Under the pieces are notes generated by a model. It was not told the origin of the DNA. It saw nothing but the letters and a program-made list of their open reading frames with translations, and did not search any database. Below, in pieces: positions 18,325-28,191 of a DNA stretch of 64,000 nt. Source of the stretch: Candidatus Binatia bacterium. GTDB lineage: Bacteria > Desulfobacterota > Binatia > HRBIN30. Made by a program: the position numbers and the translations under genes. The stretch covers positions 768,566 through 832,565 of the forward strand of contig BPIR01000001.1 in NCBI GenBank assembly GCA_026004215.1, written 5' to 3'. How positions within the stretch are numbered: the stretch's first letter is position 1; each line of letters opens with the position of its first letter.

Positions 18325-20319
18325 GTGGGCCGTTTTCATAAAGTGCTCGTTGCGAATCGCGGGGAAATTGCGCGGCGGATTTTCCGAGCTTGCCGAGAAC
18401 TCGGTTTACGGACGGTGGCGCTCTACGCCGATCCGGATCGGGAAGCGCCATTCGTACGCGAGGCTGACGAAGCTGTCGCCCTCGGCGCGCCAGTGACGGG
18501 CCAGGGGTTCCTTGCCATCGAAACCATCATTGCCGCAGCCAAACGAACCGGCGCGGATGCCATTCATCCCGGCTACGGGTTTTTGGCCGAAAACGCCGAC
18601 TTTGCGCAAGCGTGCGCCGACGCAGGTTTAGTCTTTGTTGGCCCACCTCCGAAGGCAATTCGGGCGATGGGCACGAAAATCGAGGCCAAACAGATTGCCC
18701 AAAGAGCAGGCGTTCCCATCATTCCGGGTTTTTCTGCGCGCGGTCTCGGCAAGGCCGCAATCCTGGAACGAGCGCGCGAGCTCGGGTTGCCACTTCTCGT
18801 CAAAGCGTCGGCAGGTGGCGGGGGCAAAGGGATGCGCCTGGTCGAGCGCATGGAAGATCTCGAAGGTGCGCTCGAAGGAGCCGCCCGCGAGGCGGAAAGT
18901 GCCTTCGGGGACGCAACCCTGCTGGTGGAGCGGTACGTGGAGAGGCCACGCCATATCGAGATCCAAGTGCTCGCCGACGAACACGGCAACGTGGTGCACT
19001 TGTTCGAGCGTGAGTGCTCTATCCAACGGCGCTATCAAAAAATTTTCGAGGAGGCCCCCTCACCCTTCGTCAACGACTTGCTGCGCGAACGTATGGGGGC
19101 CGCCGCCGTCGCGCTGGCCAAGGCGATCGGGTACGTCAATGCAGGCACGGTCGAATTCGTGGTAGATCCACATGGGGCTTTTTACTTCTTGGAGATGAAC
19201 ACTCGGCTGCAAGTCGAGCACCCCGTCACGGAAGAGATTACCGGGCTTGACCTGGTACGCCTTCAACTCGAAATCGCCCAAGGGGAACCGATCCCGTTTG
19301 CTCAAGAGGATCTCGTCATTCGGGGGCACGCCATCGAAGCGCGACTGTATGCCGAAGACCCCTGGCAAGATTTTCTGCCTTCGACCGGCACCATTGTATG
19401 CTGGGAGCCCGCACCCGTTCCCGGCGTACGCTACGAGAGCGGCGTCGAACAAGGCTCCGCGGTCACGATTTACTACGACCCCATGCTCGCCAAGATCATC
19501 GCTTGGGGTTCGAACCGCAACGAGGCCGTGCGCAGGCTCTCTCGCGCGCTCGAGCAACTCCGTGTTCACGGAGTCGCGTGCAACCGAGAATTTTTGCTTC
19601 GTGTGTTGAGCCACGACGAGTTTCGCGCCGCGAATTTCGACACTCACTTTATCGCCCAGCATCCCGAGTTGCTGGCACCGCCCGACTATCTTACGGCCGG
19701 GCACCTGCACGCAATTGCCGCCGCGTTGTGGGAGCAACAACGCCGCCGGCAGCACACCAGTGTGCTGGCCTCGATTCCGTCCGGGTGGCGGAACAATCCT
19801 ACGCAGCGCCAATGGGTCGAGTACAAATGCCGAGACGCCGTCATTCGCGTCGAGTATCGTTTGGGCAAAGGCAGCGAGTTCGAGGCGCTGGCGGGCAACT
19901 CTCTCCACCAGGGCCACTTGCTCGCTGTGGATGACCGCGGCATTGCGCTGGAAATCGATGGCCTGCGTCGCCGTTATGCCGTTACGGCTGCCGGGACGTT
20001 GCGATACGTAGACAGTGTTCTCGGGTCTTCGGTCTTGGAAGAACTGCCGCGCTTTCCTCTTCCGGAAATGGAAACGGTCCGTGGAGGTTGTACGGCACCG
20101 ATGCCCGGTCGCATTGTCGCGGTGCGGGTCAGCCCGGGGGAGGAGGTGGAGCGCGGGCAAGTGCTGGCGGTACTCGAAGCCATGAAGATGGAACACGAAG
20201 TCGCCGCTCCCCACGCTGGCACGGTGCGCGAGGTACTGGTAGAGCCCGGCCAACAAGTAGAGGCAGGCGCAGTGCTCGTGGTCATCGAGCCACGAGACTC
20301 AGCCGCAGGAATGCACTGA
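18325..20319 (+). CDS. acyl-CoA carboxylase alpha subunit (biotin carboxylase + BCCP)
   Basis: A 664-aa biotin-containing subunit, the right length for methylcrotonyl/geranyl-CoA carboxylase alpha. Order: biotin-carboxylase N-domain (KVLVANRGEIARRIFRA), ATP-grasp glycine loop (KASAGGGGKGMRLV), active site (FLEMNTRLQVEHPVTEEITG), a BT-like linker region, and a C-terminal biotinyl domain with EAMKMEHEV, whose Lys is biotinylated. It carboxylates biotin with ATP and bicarbonate for the beta subunit. The GTG start is chosen for the GAGGAGG site 7-13 nt upstream and the canonical GRFHKVLVANRG beginning. Confidence 0.95.
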   Translation: MGRFHKVLVANRGEIARRIFRACRELGLRTVALYADPDREAPFVREADEAVALGAPVTGQGFLAIETIIAAAKRTGADAIHPGYGFLAENADFAQACADAGLVFVGPPPKAIRAMGTKIEAKQIAQRAGVPIIPGFSARGLGKAAILERARELGLPLLVKASAGGGGKGMRLVERMEDLEGALEGAAREAESAFGDATLLVERYVERPRHIEIQVLADEHGNVVHLFERECSIQRRYQKIFEEAPSPFVNDLLRERMGAAAVALAKAIGYVNAGTVEFVVDPHGAFYFLEMNTRLQVEHPVTEEITGLDLVRLQLEIAQGEPIPFAQEDLVIRGHAIEARLYAEDPWQDFLPSTGTIVCWEPAPVPGVRYESGVEQGSAVTIYYDPMLAKIIAWGSNRNEAVRRLSRALEQLRVHGVACNREFLLRVLSHDEFRAANFDTHFIAQHPELLAPPDYLTAGHLHAIAAALWEQQRRRQHTSVLASIPSGWRNNPTQRQWVEYKCRDAVIRVEYRLGKGSEFEALAGNSLHQGHLLAVDDRGIALEIDGLRRRYAVTAAGTLRYVDSVLGSSVLEELPRFPLPEMETVRGGCTAPMPGRIVAVRVSPGEEVERGQVLAVLEAMKMEHEVAAPHAGTVREVLVEPGQQVEAGAVLVVIEPRDSAAGMH

Positions 20320-20336
20320 CTTCGCCGGGAGCCCAC

Positions 20337-21092
20337 ATGCAAGGCATTCGATATCGGACACATAACGGAGTCGCGGAGATCACTCTCGATCGGCCCGAGC
20401 GGCGTAACGCCCTCAACGACGAGATGATTGAAGGTTTACTTAGCGCATTCCGTGCCGCCTACGACGACGTCGCGGTTCGCGCCGTCGTGCTACGGGCGCA
20501 GGGTGACACGTTTTGCGCGGGCGCGGATCTCAAAAGCGGCGGGGTCCAAGCACGGGACGGCGAGCAACCGTTCGTGACGCTTTTGCGTTCCATGTGGTAC
20601 GGCCCGAAGCCCATTCTCGGCGCAGTCACCGGTTCGGCATTTGGCGGCGGATTGGGCCTGATCGCCGCTTGTGATCTGACGATTGCCGCACAGGAGGCAC
20701 AGTTCGCATTCAGCGAGGTGCGTGTCGGCGTCGTGCCGGCGATGATCTCGGTGGTGGTCCTCCCCAAGATCGGGATCCAAAACGCCATGTGGTTGTTTCT
20801 GACTGCAGAGCGTTTTTCCGCCGAGCGCGCCCGGGACATTGGGCTGGTTCACCGCGTGGTGCCCCGCGCGCAGTTGGACGCGGCCGTGGACGACACCCTC
20901 GCGCAGTTGCGTTTGGCCGGGCCGCAAGCGCTGCGGCACGCAAAAGAGCTCGTTCGGCGCGTTCCCCAGATGAACATGGACGACGCCTTTCGTTACGCGA
21001 GCACCTTGATTGCAGAGCTTTTTGCGTCCCCGGAAGCAGCCGAGGGCATGCGGGCGTTCGCAGAAAAGCGGAAACCGAACTGGGTGAGCTGA
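20337..21092 (+). CDS. enoyl-CoA hydratase/isomerase (methylglutaconyl-type candidate)
   Basis: A 251-aa crotonase. It has ITLDRPERRNALNDEMIEG, the first oxyanion-hole segment DTFCAGADLKSGG, and the second SAFGGGLGLIAACDLTIAA with Glu in the following FAFSEVRVGVVPA. In liu/atu operons the cognate enzyme hydrates 3-methylglutaconyl-CoA or isohexenylglutaconyl-CoA after carboxylation, which fits its place directly after both carboxylase subunits. The ATG 17 nt after the alpha stop is the family-typical start. The stop overlaps the next gene (TGATG). Confidence 0.92.
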   Translation: MQGIRYRTHNGVAEITLDRPERRNALNDEMIEGLLSAFRAAYDDVAVRAVVLRAQGDTFCAGADLKSGGVQARDGEQPFVTLLRSMWYGPKPILGAVTGSAFGGGLGLIAACDLTIAAQEAQFAFSEVRVGVVPAMISVVVLPKIGIQNAMWLFLTAERFSAERARDIGLVHRVVPRAQLDAAVDDTLAQLRLAGPQALRHAKELVRRVPQMNMDDAFRYASTLIAELFASPEAAEGMRAFAEKRKPNWVS

Positions 21093-22558
21093 TGCCGCGT
21101 GCGCTTGGGCGCCGCGCGCCGCAGCCACAACCGGCAGTGGGATCGGAGCCCCGTCCGCGAGGCCGCGCACGCTCTTGGTTGCCTCCATATTTTCATCGTC
21201 ATGTCGGGGCAGCAACACCGTTTTTTCGAACAGGGCGCTCGCTCCGGGGCATCGCCTTGATTTGCGGGTTTGGGGTGTGGGCGTTTGTCCGCTCTGGAAC
21301 AGGAGTCCTGGCGCAAGAGCAGCGCTGGCAAGCACACGTCCAGTCCACATACATTTTGCAACTCAAGCCTGGCTTCCGCGCTGCGTATTCGGGGCCCCAC
21401 AGCCTCTCTGCCGGCTTCGAGGACAGTTATTCGTGGACAACAACACTGATGCTCGGCGTCCGCCCGTGGAGTGGTGCCGGACTCTACTTCAATCCCGAAG
21501 CTGCCCAAGGAGTGGCGCTTTCCCGGCTCACGGGGCTTGCGGGATTTACCAATGGCGAAATCTCGCGTACAGCCGGGCCCACGCTCACGTTCTACCGAGC
21601 TCGGCTGTATTGGCAGCAGTACCTCCCCCTGGGCGGCGAACCCAGTATCGTCGAGGAAGGAGAGAATCAGCTCCCCCTGCACTCCACCTCGCGACGCGCG
21701 GTTCTCACCGTTGGCAATCTCTCCGTGCTGGATCTTTTCGACGCGAACCGCCTCGCGCACGACCCCCGCACGGATTTTCTCAATTGGGCCCTGATGACCC
21801 ACGCGGCTTACGACTACGCGGCCGATGCCCGTGGCTACTCGTGGGGCGCGACGGCAGAATTGTTTTGGGACGACTGGGCGATTCGTTTTGGCCGGTTCGC
21901 ACAGCCAAAACAACCAAACCAATTGCCTTTGGACTCCCGCATCTTCCAACATTTTGGCGATCAGCTCGAAATCGAACGGCAGTTCACACTACGGGCCAAT
22001 CCGGGTGCTCTCCGCTTGCTGGGGATGCGCAACCGCGCCGTGATGGCTCGCTACGAAGATGCGCTTCAGGCTGCCAAAAGGACCGGACGCACACCAACCC
22101 TCGACGCGGTGCGGACTGCTCCGCGCGAGAAACTCGGCGTCGGTATTTCTGCGGACCAGGATATCGCCCCTTGGCTCGGCATTTTCTTTCGTGGCTTTTG
22201 GGCCGACGGAAAAACGGAAACCTATGCCTTTACCGAGGCAGATCGTAGCCTCGCCTTCGGCACCGTGATATCCGGCCGGCCATGGGGCAGAGGGTTCGAC
22301 CGACTCGGCATCGCGTTCGCCCGCCAATGGCTTTCGGCACCGCACCGGAAATACCTGGAAGCTGGCGGGCTCGGATTTTTTCTCGGTGATGGCGCGCTGC
22401 ACTATGGTGCAGAGACCCTTGTCGAGGCCTTTTACGCCATCCCGGTCTTGCCGATCTTCGAACTCACCCTCGACTTTCAGCACATCTGGAATCCGGGGTA
22501 TAACGCGGATCGTGGCCCGGTGATGGTGTTCTCGACCCGGCTGCATGCCGTGATTTGA
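21092..22558 (+). CDS. OprB-like carbohydrate-selective porin
   Basis: A 488-aa outer-membrane protein. A basic N-region then a hydrophobic signal (GIALICGFGVWAFV) precedes mature sequence starting near LAQEQRWQ. Barrel hallmarks of the OprB family are the aromatic-rich alternating strands, RFGRFAQPKQPNQLPLDSRI, RLLGMRNRAVMARYEDAL, and a C-terminal strand ending FSTRLHAVI. It may import the substrate degraded by the preceding operon, since its ATG overlaps the hydratase stop. The 70-residue N-terminus is long for a signal peptide; a downstream start is possible. Specificity for carbohydrate is not assured. Confidence 0.8.
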   Translation: MPRALGRRAPQPQPAVGSEPRPRGRARSWLPPYFHRHVGAATPFFRTGRSLRGIALICGFGVWAFVRSGTGVLAQEQRWQAHVQSTYILQLKPGFRAAYSGPHSLSAGFEDSYSWTTTLMLGVRPWSGAGLYFNPEAAQGVALSRLTGLAGFTNGEISRTAGPTLTFYRARLYWQQYLPLGGEPSIVEEGENQLPLHSTSRRAVLTVGNLSVLDLFDANRLAHDPRTDFLNWALMTHAAYDYAADARGYSWGATAELFWDDWAIRFGRFAQPKQPNQLPLDSRIFQHFGDQLEIERQFTLRANPGALRLLGMRNRAVMARYEDALQAAKRTGRTPTLDAVRTAPREKLGVGISADQDIAPWLGIFFRGFWADGKTETYAFTEADRSLAFGTVISGRPWGRGFDRLGIAFARQWLSAPHRKYLEAGGLGFFLGDGALHYGAETLVEAFYAIPVLPIFELTLDFQHIWNPGYNADRGPVMVFSTRLHAVI

Positions 22559-22696
22559 AAAACGAGGCAGCAATCCGGGCCTGACTCCAGGTTCGGCGCC
22601 CCGACCCAGAAAAAACCCTTCGTGCCGGTTGCCCAAGATGGACGGCCGCCGCGGCCGCTGCAGACGTACAGTCCTGGCGCGCTGCGGATTTTCTTC

Positions 22697-23271
<575 letters not shown>

Positions 23272-23275
<4 letters not shown>

Positions 23276-24615
23276 TCTCGATCGAGTTTATCGGTCGCAC
23301 TCTGGACCGGGTTTGCAACGTGGCGATTTGTCGCATCCGCTGCGGGCAAAAGGATTCGTGCAGTAGTTCCTTGGCCGAGGAGGGATTGCAGCTCTAAAGT
23401 GCCGCCCATTTGTTCCACCAGGGTGCGCGTCAAAAACAAACCCAGCCCAATGCCTTGGCCGGGCTCTTTTGTGGTGAAAAAGGGCTCTCCGGCGCGAGAC
23501 AGCACCTCGGGAGCCATACCGCAGCCGCGATCAGCGACCTCGATTGCCAGCCACGCTCCCCGCAGCGAAGCGCGCACGTCCACCGTGGCACCCGCAGGAG
23601 AAGCCTGCGCGGCGTTACGCACGAGATTCCTCAAGGCGCGAGCCAGGGCCTGTCGAGAGACGAATATTCGCCGAGTCGGATCATCCACGTCCAACTGCAC
23701 CAACACCCGGACGTCCTTCGACGGGCTCTCCACGGCGAGTATGCTTGCGAGGTCTTTTGCCCGCACGGCCTCGATTCCCTCTCCGACCCCTTGGCCAGCC
23801 TCGGCCGCCATTTGGTGCAGGATCCGCTGGCAGCGCCGCACCTGTTCGCGGATCAGGCGAATGTCGGCCCGGATCGGCTCCGCGGCGCCCGTGAGGCTCT
23901 TTTCCAGCTCTTTTGCGGCCACCGCAACCGTGGAGAGCGGCGTGCCGAGCTCATGAGCCGCGCCAGCGGCCATCGTGGCCAGCGCAGCAAACTTGGCTTG
24001 TCGAGTAGCTAAATCTCGCGCCGCAGCGAGTTCCTTTTCTCGCTCGGCCAGCGCCTCGCGGACGCGCTGGACAAAGTACACGATAAATACGGCACTCACG
24101 CCGAACGCCACGTACATGCCTTGGAGATGCAACCACAGGTGGTCGTGATGCAAATTGCCTTCGTGGGGGGAAAAACCTGGCCATGCCGGCAGCGCGAACA
24201 ACAGCCCAAAAGCGATGAGCCCGAGGGCGGTGAGCCCCCAAGCCGCCACCTGCCGCAACGTGACCGCTGCCAACGCGATGTGCACCAAGTACAAAAAGGT
24301 AAAAGGGTTCACCGGGCCTCCGGTCATGTGCAACAAAGCCGTCAGCAGCAGCACGTCGAGCGCCAGAATCACAACCAGCCACGCTTCCGTTACGGGGCGA
24401 CGCTTCGCGAATCCCGCACAAACAAGGTTGCTCACTGCCTCGGCTCCGAAGACCACGGCGATCCAAGCCCAGGGCAGGCGCACGCCCAGAAGACCTTCAA
24501 TGGCAGCCACGACGAGAAATTGGCCGAGTAGCGCCAGCCAACGCAGGCGAACCAGCCATAAAAGCTGGATATTCTCCGCACCGGGAAGGGCAGCAAAATC
24601 GCTCACAGCTCTCAC
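23272..24615 (-). CDS. regB: RegB/PrrB-type redox sensor histidine kinase
   Basis: A 447-aa membrane histidine kinase with about six N-terminal helices. It carries the ubiquinone-binding GGPVNPF motif (residues 99-105) and phospho-acceptor His221 in GAAHELGTPLS. Cys262 in VRRCQRIL lies 41 residues after the His, matching the spacing of the redox-active Cys265 in Rhodobacter capsulatus RegB. The ATPase has RNLVRNAAQAS, DRGCGMAPEVL and GIGLGLFLTRTL. It senses the quinone pool or thiol redox state and phosphorylates RegA. GTG start. It is divergent from the CxxC barrel gene, with an 84-bp shared promoter region. Confidence 0.93.
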
Positions 24616-24699
24616 CAGCTAGTCGGATCCGAGCGCGCGCGCCAGCGCCAAAATCCACAGCGACAATTCACCGCATTCTGGAGAGCGGCCAATCTCGCT

Positions 24700-25758
24700 A
24701 TGCGAAAGGCCGCTATGGTAGCCCCGTGGTTTTCCGCCAAAAGCCGCTGGTTTTTGTGGCCCCTGATTTTCAAGCTTGTCACGATGGGCACATTTTCGCC
24801 CGCCCTCGGCTGTGAAATTTGTGCGATTTACACAGGCACCGAGTTGCTCGAGAGCCGCAGGGGCCTCCGGATTGGGGTAGCCGAGCAATTCACTGGCTTT
24901 GGTACACTGCAAGAGAATGGCGAAGAAGTCGCAAACCCGGCGGACGAATTTCTGGATAGTTCGATCACCCAAATCCTCTTTGGCTATAGCTGGCATCCGC
25001 GGCTCCTGCTCCAAGCCAACGTTCCATGGATCCACAGGGAATTTCGACGCCTGACCATGAGCGGGGTCGAACGCGACTCCGCGGGCGGACTGGGCGACAT
25101 TTCGATTCACTGGATCGGCACGGTGTTACAGCACGTCAGCGAGCGCAGTGTGCACCGAGCCTCGGTGTCGGTTGGAGTGAAGTTGCCGACTGGCAGTCCG
25201 AGCCGCCTGCGGGAAGAGCTCGGCGATGACACGCACGCCGCGGAGCCGAATATCCCGCCCGTGTTTCGGAACCGACAGTGGCGCCCGCGCCATGCTACCG
25301 GGAGTGTCGCCAGTGGGGTCCACGGACACGATCTCGTTCTCGGATCCGGCTCCACGGACGTCGTGCTCGGCGCGCAATGGCTGGGTACCTACCGGCGCTT
25401 TTACGGTACAGCGATGGTACAGTATTTTGTTCGGACCGAGGGTTCCTTCGACTACACTTTCGCTAACGAAACTATCGTGTCCGCGGGCCCCGGATTGTTT
25501 CTCTTGACGCGCCACGACACAACCCTGGGACTGCAGGCTTTGCTGACCGTTGACACCAAGGGCACGGACACATTGCGAGGTGAGCGAGTCGGTGACACCG
25601 GCGCGACCTTCCTTTACGCTGGTCCTTCCATGCATTGGACCTGGAAAAGTTCCCTCAGTGCCGACCTGGCACTGGACCTTCCAGCGCTGCGCCACAACAC
25701 TGGCCTGCAAGCCGTGCCGGATTTCCGCCTTCGTGGAGGGTTGGTGTGGCGCTTCTAA
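24700..25758 (+). CDS. outer-membrane barrel-like protein with N-terminal CxxC motif
   Basis: A 352-aa exported protein of a family I recognise by pattern but cannot name. After a signal-like segment (WFLWPLIFKLVTMGTFSPA) the mature chain begins CEICAIYTG, a CxxC. It continues VAEQFTGFGTLQENGEEV, SSITQILFGYSWHPRLLL and GGLGDISIHW, then alternating strands to a terminal GLVWRF that ends in Phe like outer-membrane barrels. The CxxC may be a redox or metal site. It sits directly before a TlpA-like gene, whose upstream GTG overlaps this stop, and divergent from regBA. A redox role is inferred from this context. Confidence 0.65.
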   Translation: MRKAAMVAPWFSAKSRWFLWPLIFKLVTMGTFSPALGCEICAIYTGTELLESRRGLRIGVAEQFTGFGTLQENGEEVANPADEFLDSSITQILFGYSWHPRLLLQANVPWIHREFRRLTMSGVERDSAGGLGDISIHWIGTVLQHVSERSVHRASVSVGVKLPTGSPSRLREELGDDTHAAEPNIPPVFRNRQWRPRHATGSVASGVHGHDLVLGSGSTDVVLGAQWLGTYRRFYGTAMVQYFVRTEGSFDYTFANETIVSAGPGLFLLTRHDTTLGLQALLTVDTKGTDTLRGERVGDTGATFLYAGPSMHWTWKSSLSADLALDLPALRHNTGLQAVPDFRLRGGLVWRF

Positions 25759-25833
25759 CGTGGCGTCAAAGTTCTAGTCTAAGTCTCCTGGTGGCCGTTT
25801 TGGTGTTGAGCGGGCCCCACACCGCCCGACGCT
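25746..25833 (+). other. orphan signal-peptide segment of the TlpA-like gene (out of frame)
   Basis: From GTG 25746, overlapping the barrel gene's end, the frame encodes a basic start and hydrophobic core (SSSLSLLVAVLVLSGPHTA), a good signal peptide. It then runs out of frame with the TlpA domain. Removing one C from CCCC at 25815-25818 would join the two into a single secreted TlpA protein. Confidence 0.6.
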
Positions 25834-25863
25834 GCTTCGCTCCGCGTTGGCCAGAAATTTCCA

Positions 25864-26298
25864 GTGGTCACACTGCTGGACGCCGAGGGACACCGGGTCG
25901 GTCTCGACTTCGCGCCCTCGCGAGTGCTTCTCGTGCAAGTTTGGGCAACGTGGTGTTCCCCGTGCCATGAGGCAATGCCGGTGATTCTCGACGCCGTACA
26001 CGGCATGGCCGCCGCGCGCCGCCTTGAGGTGGTGTTGTGGAACATCGACACCGACACGGAACGCGCCAAAGCTTTCCTCCAACAACATCTTGCCCGGTAC
26101 CCCAATGTTGTGCTGCGCTTCGACCCGGGAGGCCAGCAATTCCACGGCTTGGGTGCGCCCGGCATGCCCGCAACCTTCATCGTCCAAGCCGGCATCACTC
26201 GCGCTGTATTCGGGGGCTACAAGCCCGGAGTCGAACGAGACATTCTCTCCGCTCTCCAGCAGGTACTGGCCACCCAGGGCCCGCCGGCGGAAGATTAG
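25864..26298 (+). CDS. TlpA-like periplasmic thioredoxin domain, probably frameshifted at its 5' end
   Basis: Thioredoxin-fold domain of the TlpA/ResA type. WATWCSPCHEAMP holds the CxxC active site, and LGAPGMPATFIV holds the cis-Pro loop. In periplasmic homologues it reduces disulfides or supports cytochrome assembly. As read here the protein starts at a GTG with no ribosome site and lacks export information. The same frame is open back to 25810 (encoding ASLRVGQKFP, a normal TlpA beginning), and a signal peptide sits immediately upstream in another frame. A +1 frameshift, from sequencing error or real mutation, is therefore the best explanation. Its 3' end overlaps the convergent CBS gene by 4 nt. 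Confidence 0.8.
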   Translation: MVTLLDAEGHRVGLDFAPSRVLLVQVWATWCSPCHEAMPVILDAVHGMAAARRLEVVLWNIDTDTERAKAFLQQHLARYPNVVLRFDPGGQQFHGLGAPGMPATFIVQAGITRAVFGGYKPGVERDILSALQQVLATQGPPAED

Positions 26299-27467
26299 AC
26301 CTTCGAGGCCTCGTTCGTGCGGCCGGGTTCCGCCGCACGCTGCGGCTGCACGAGCACAGTGACGATTCGGCGCCCCTGAACCTTTTCCACAACAAAGCGA
26401 ATTCCCTCCAGCTCCACCGCTGCACCAGCCTCCGGAATCTTCCCGGCCAGGCCGAACACCAAGCCCCCCACCGTATTCCAACTCGCGTGGGGCAGCTCCA
26501 CGCCGAGTAGCTCGTTCAGATCTACGATCGGAAGGCTTGCCTGCACGCGGTACGAACCATCGGGAAGCGCTACCACCTCAGGAGCCTCTTGATCGAACTC
26601 GTCGCTGATCTGGCCCACCACCTCCTCGATCACGTCCTCCAGCGTCACAATCCCCGTCACCGACCCGTACTCGTCGCTCACCACGGCCAAGTGAAAGCCC
26701 CCCTGCTGCATCTCCCGCAGCAGGTCTGCCAGAGGTTTGGTCTCGGGCACAAACTGCACACTCCGCGCCACCGCTTTCACTGGGCTTTGGGCTTCGCCCC
26801 GCATCACGGCAGCCAGCACGTCTTTCACGTGCACCACCCCTTCGGTGGAATCGAGGTCCCCCGCGAACACAGGCGCGCGCGACACCCCTTGGCGCAGCAT
26901 GATCTCGGCTGCTTGCCCCACCGTTGCCTCCGCAGGGACTCCCACCACATCCGGCCGCGGAACCATCACTTCCCGAACCACTCGCTGTGCGAGCCTTGAA
27001 GAACCAACGGGGAACGCCGCGTTCGCCATTGGTGACGCATCACTGCCGTCGGCCACCGACTCACGTTTGGCAAGGTTCGAGCGTTCCGAAAGGCGCGATG
27101 CGGACTCGAGCCACGCCCTCCCCAGGCGACCCAACCAACCTCCGCAAGCATCCGGGACCCTGGCGAGCAGGTGAGGCATGAAACGCGCTGCCAATGCCGG
27201 TCCGAGAAACAGCACCAGCAGGCCGCAAAGTACGCTCAGCACCCAATTTCCCAAGCAAAGCTGCACGACCACCGCCGCTGCAACCCCACTGGCACCGAAA
27301 GCGAACCCGGCCAAAGCGGCCAACCCTAGGTGCCTGTAGAAACGATCCAAGCCCTCCGCTCCCGGGGGCGTTTCACGAATAGGGGTGATCTTTCGACTCG
27401 ACATGCCCGAGGAGGTCCGCCACGCGCTGGGCAAACCCGAGGAGCCGCCCTTCTCTTCAGGGTACAC
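26295..27467 (-). CDS. CBS-domain HlyC/CorC family protein with shortened membrane domain
   Basis: A 390-aa member of the hemolysin-C/CorC (CNNM-like) family. Only two hydrophobic segments (about residues 46-97, LAALAGFAFGASGVAAA and GNWVLSVLCGLLVLFLG) replace the usual four-helix DUF21 domain. A CBS pair follows: VREVMVPRPDVVGVP with APVFAGDLDSTEGVVHVKDV, then FHLAVVSDEYGSVTGIVTLEDVIEEVVG. It ends with the CorC_HlyC domain (IVDLNELLGVELP). Such proteins are linked to Mg or Co efflux and envelope integrity. The GTG start overlaps the upstream heme-protein stop, suggesting coupled translation; an ATG at 27407 is an alternative. Confidence 0.85.
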   Translation of the reverse strand: MYPEEKGGSSGLPSAWRTSSGMSSRKITPIRETPPGAEGLDRFYRHLGLAALAGFAFGASGVAAAVVVQLCLGNWVLSVLCGLLVLFLGPALAARFMPHLLARVPDACGGWLGRLGRAWLESASRLSERSNLAKRESVADGSDASPMANAAFPVGSSRLAQRVVREVMVPRPDVVGVPAEATVGQAAEIMLRQGVSRAPVFAGDLDSTEGVVHVKDVLAAVMRGEAQSPVKAVARSVQFVPETKPLADLLREMQQGGFHLAVVSDEYGSVTGIVTLEDVIEEVVGQISDEFDQEAPEVVALPDGSYRVQASLPIVDLNELLGVELPHASWNTVGGLVFGLAGKIPEAGAAVELEGIRFVVEKVQGRRIVTVLVQPQRAAEPGRTNEASKV

Positions 27468-28038
27468 GACCGCTCTTCTTCACTTCAGCCCAAAAAAATC
27501 CACGGAACTCACCCTCACGAAATCCTGTGGCGCGGTCGTTTGGGTAAAGCTCCGCTAGCCTCGTCTTGAGCTCCGGAGCAAATCCCTCGGGATCGCCATG
27601 ACAAAGTAAGCACGGCCCCCCGGTGGCAATCGGCTTCAAAACGCCGACTCGGTCGCCCAGATCGACGACAACTGGTTGCACTTCCGATGCCTGGCGACCG
27701 GCTGCGCGCGCCAAATATGGCACAACCCAGGGTCGAGGCGCATTGGCGGGGTTACGTAGGCGGTGACTGGTTCTGCCGAGTTCGAGGTCGTGTCGGCGGG
27801 CCAGATCCGTAGCAATTTGCGGCGCTTCCACTTTGCAGACAGCCACAGCCGCTGCCGGCCCCTGCGCCCCGAGCGTAGCCAGCAACCGACTTTGCAATGC
27901 ATTTTGTAATGCTTCGAACGCCCGTTGCGCGCGTTGCACTTCAGGTGCCTCCTCACCCCAGCCGACTCCACCCCTTGCAGGGGCAAGGACCAACAAGGCA
28001 ATCGAAAGCGTGCGCCTCCCCAAACGAAGATCGAACAT
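27457..28038 (-). CDS. exported DUF3365/Tll0287-like heme-binding protein
   Basis: A 193-aa protein with a signal peptide (TLSIALLVLAPARGG). The mature chain carries VAVCKVEAPQIATDLARR and LRNPANAPRPW, typical of DUF3365 (Tll0287-like) domains. A c-type heme motif, PCLLCHGDPEG, is placed as in other family members. Heme attachment by CxxCH implies a periplasmic redox or ligand sensor. It is upstream of and overlaps the CBS-domain gene by 11 nt. Its nearness to RegB and TlpA-like genes adds to the redox theme of this region. The gene ends FFWAEVKKSGRVP. Confidence 0.8.
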   Translation of the reverse strand: MFDLRLGRRTLSIALLVLAPARGGVGWGEEAPEVQRAQRAFEALQNALQSRLLATLGAQGPAAAVAVCKVEAPQIATDLARRHDLELGRTSHRLRNPANAPRPWVVPYLARAAGRQASEVQPVVVDLGDRVGVLKPIATGGPCLLCHGDPEGFAPELKTRLAELYPNDRATGFREGEFRGFFWAEVKKSGRVP

Positions 28039-28191
28039 GGACTGAGCATATCATCTTTCACGGCCAGATGGGTACCGCATCACGGCAGGAGATTGTCGCA
28101 CGAGAGCAGCCTGCGGGTTTCCCCGAACAGCGAAAAATTTTTGAAGCGATGTACGAGTTTGCGCGTCTTCAGCGAAACCGTGGAGGTTGCG

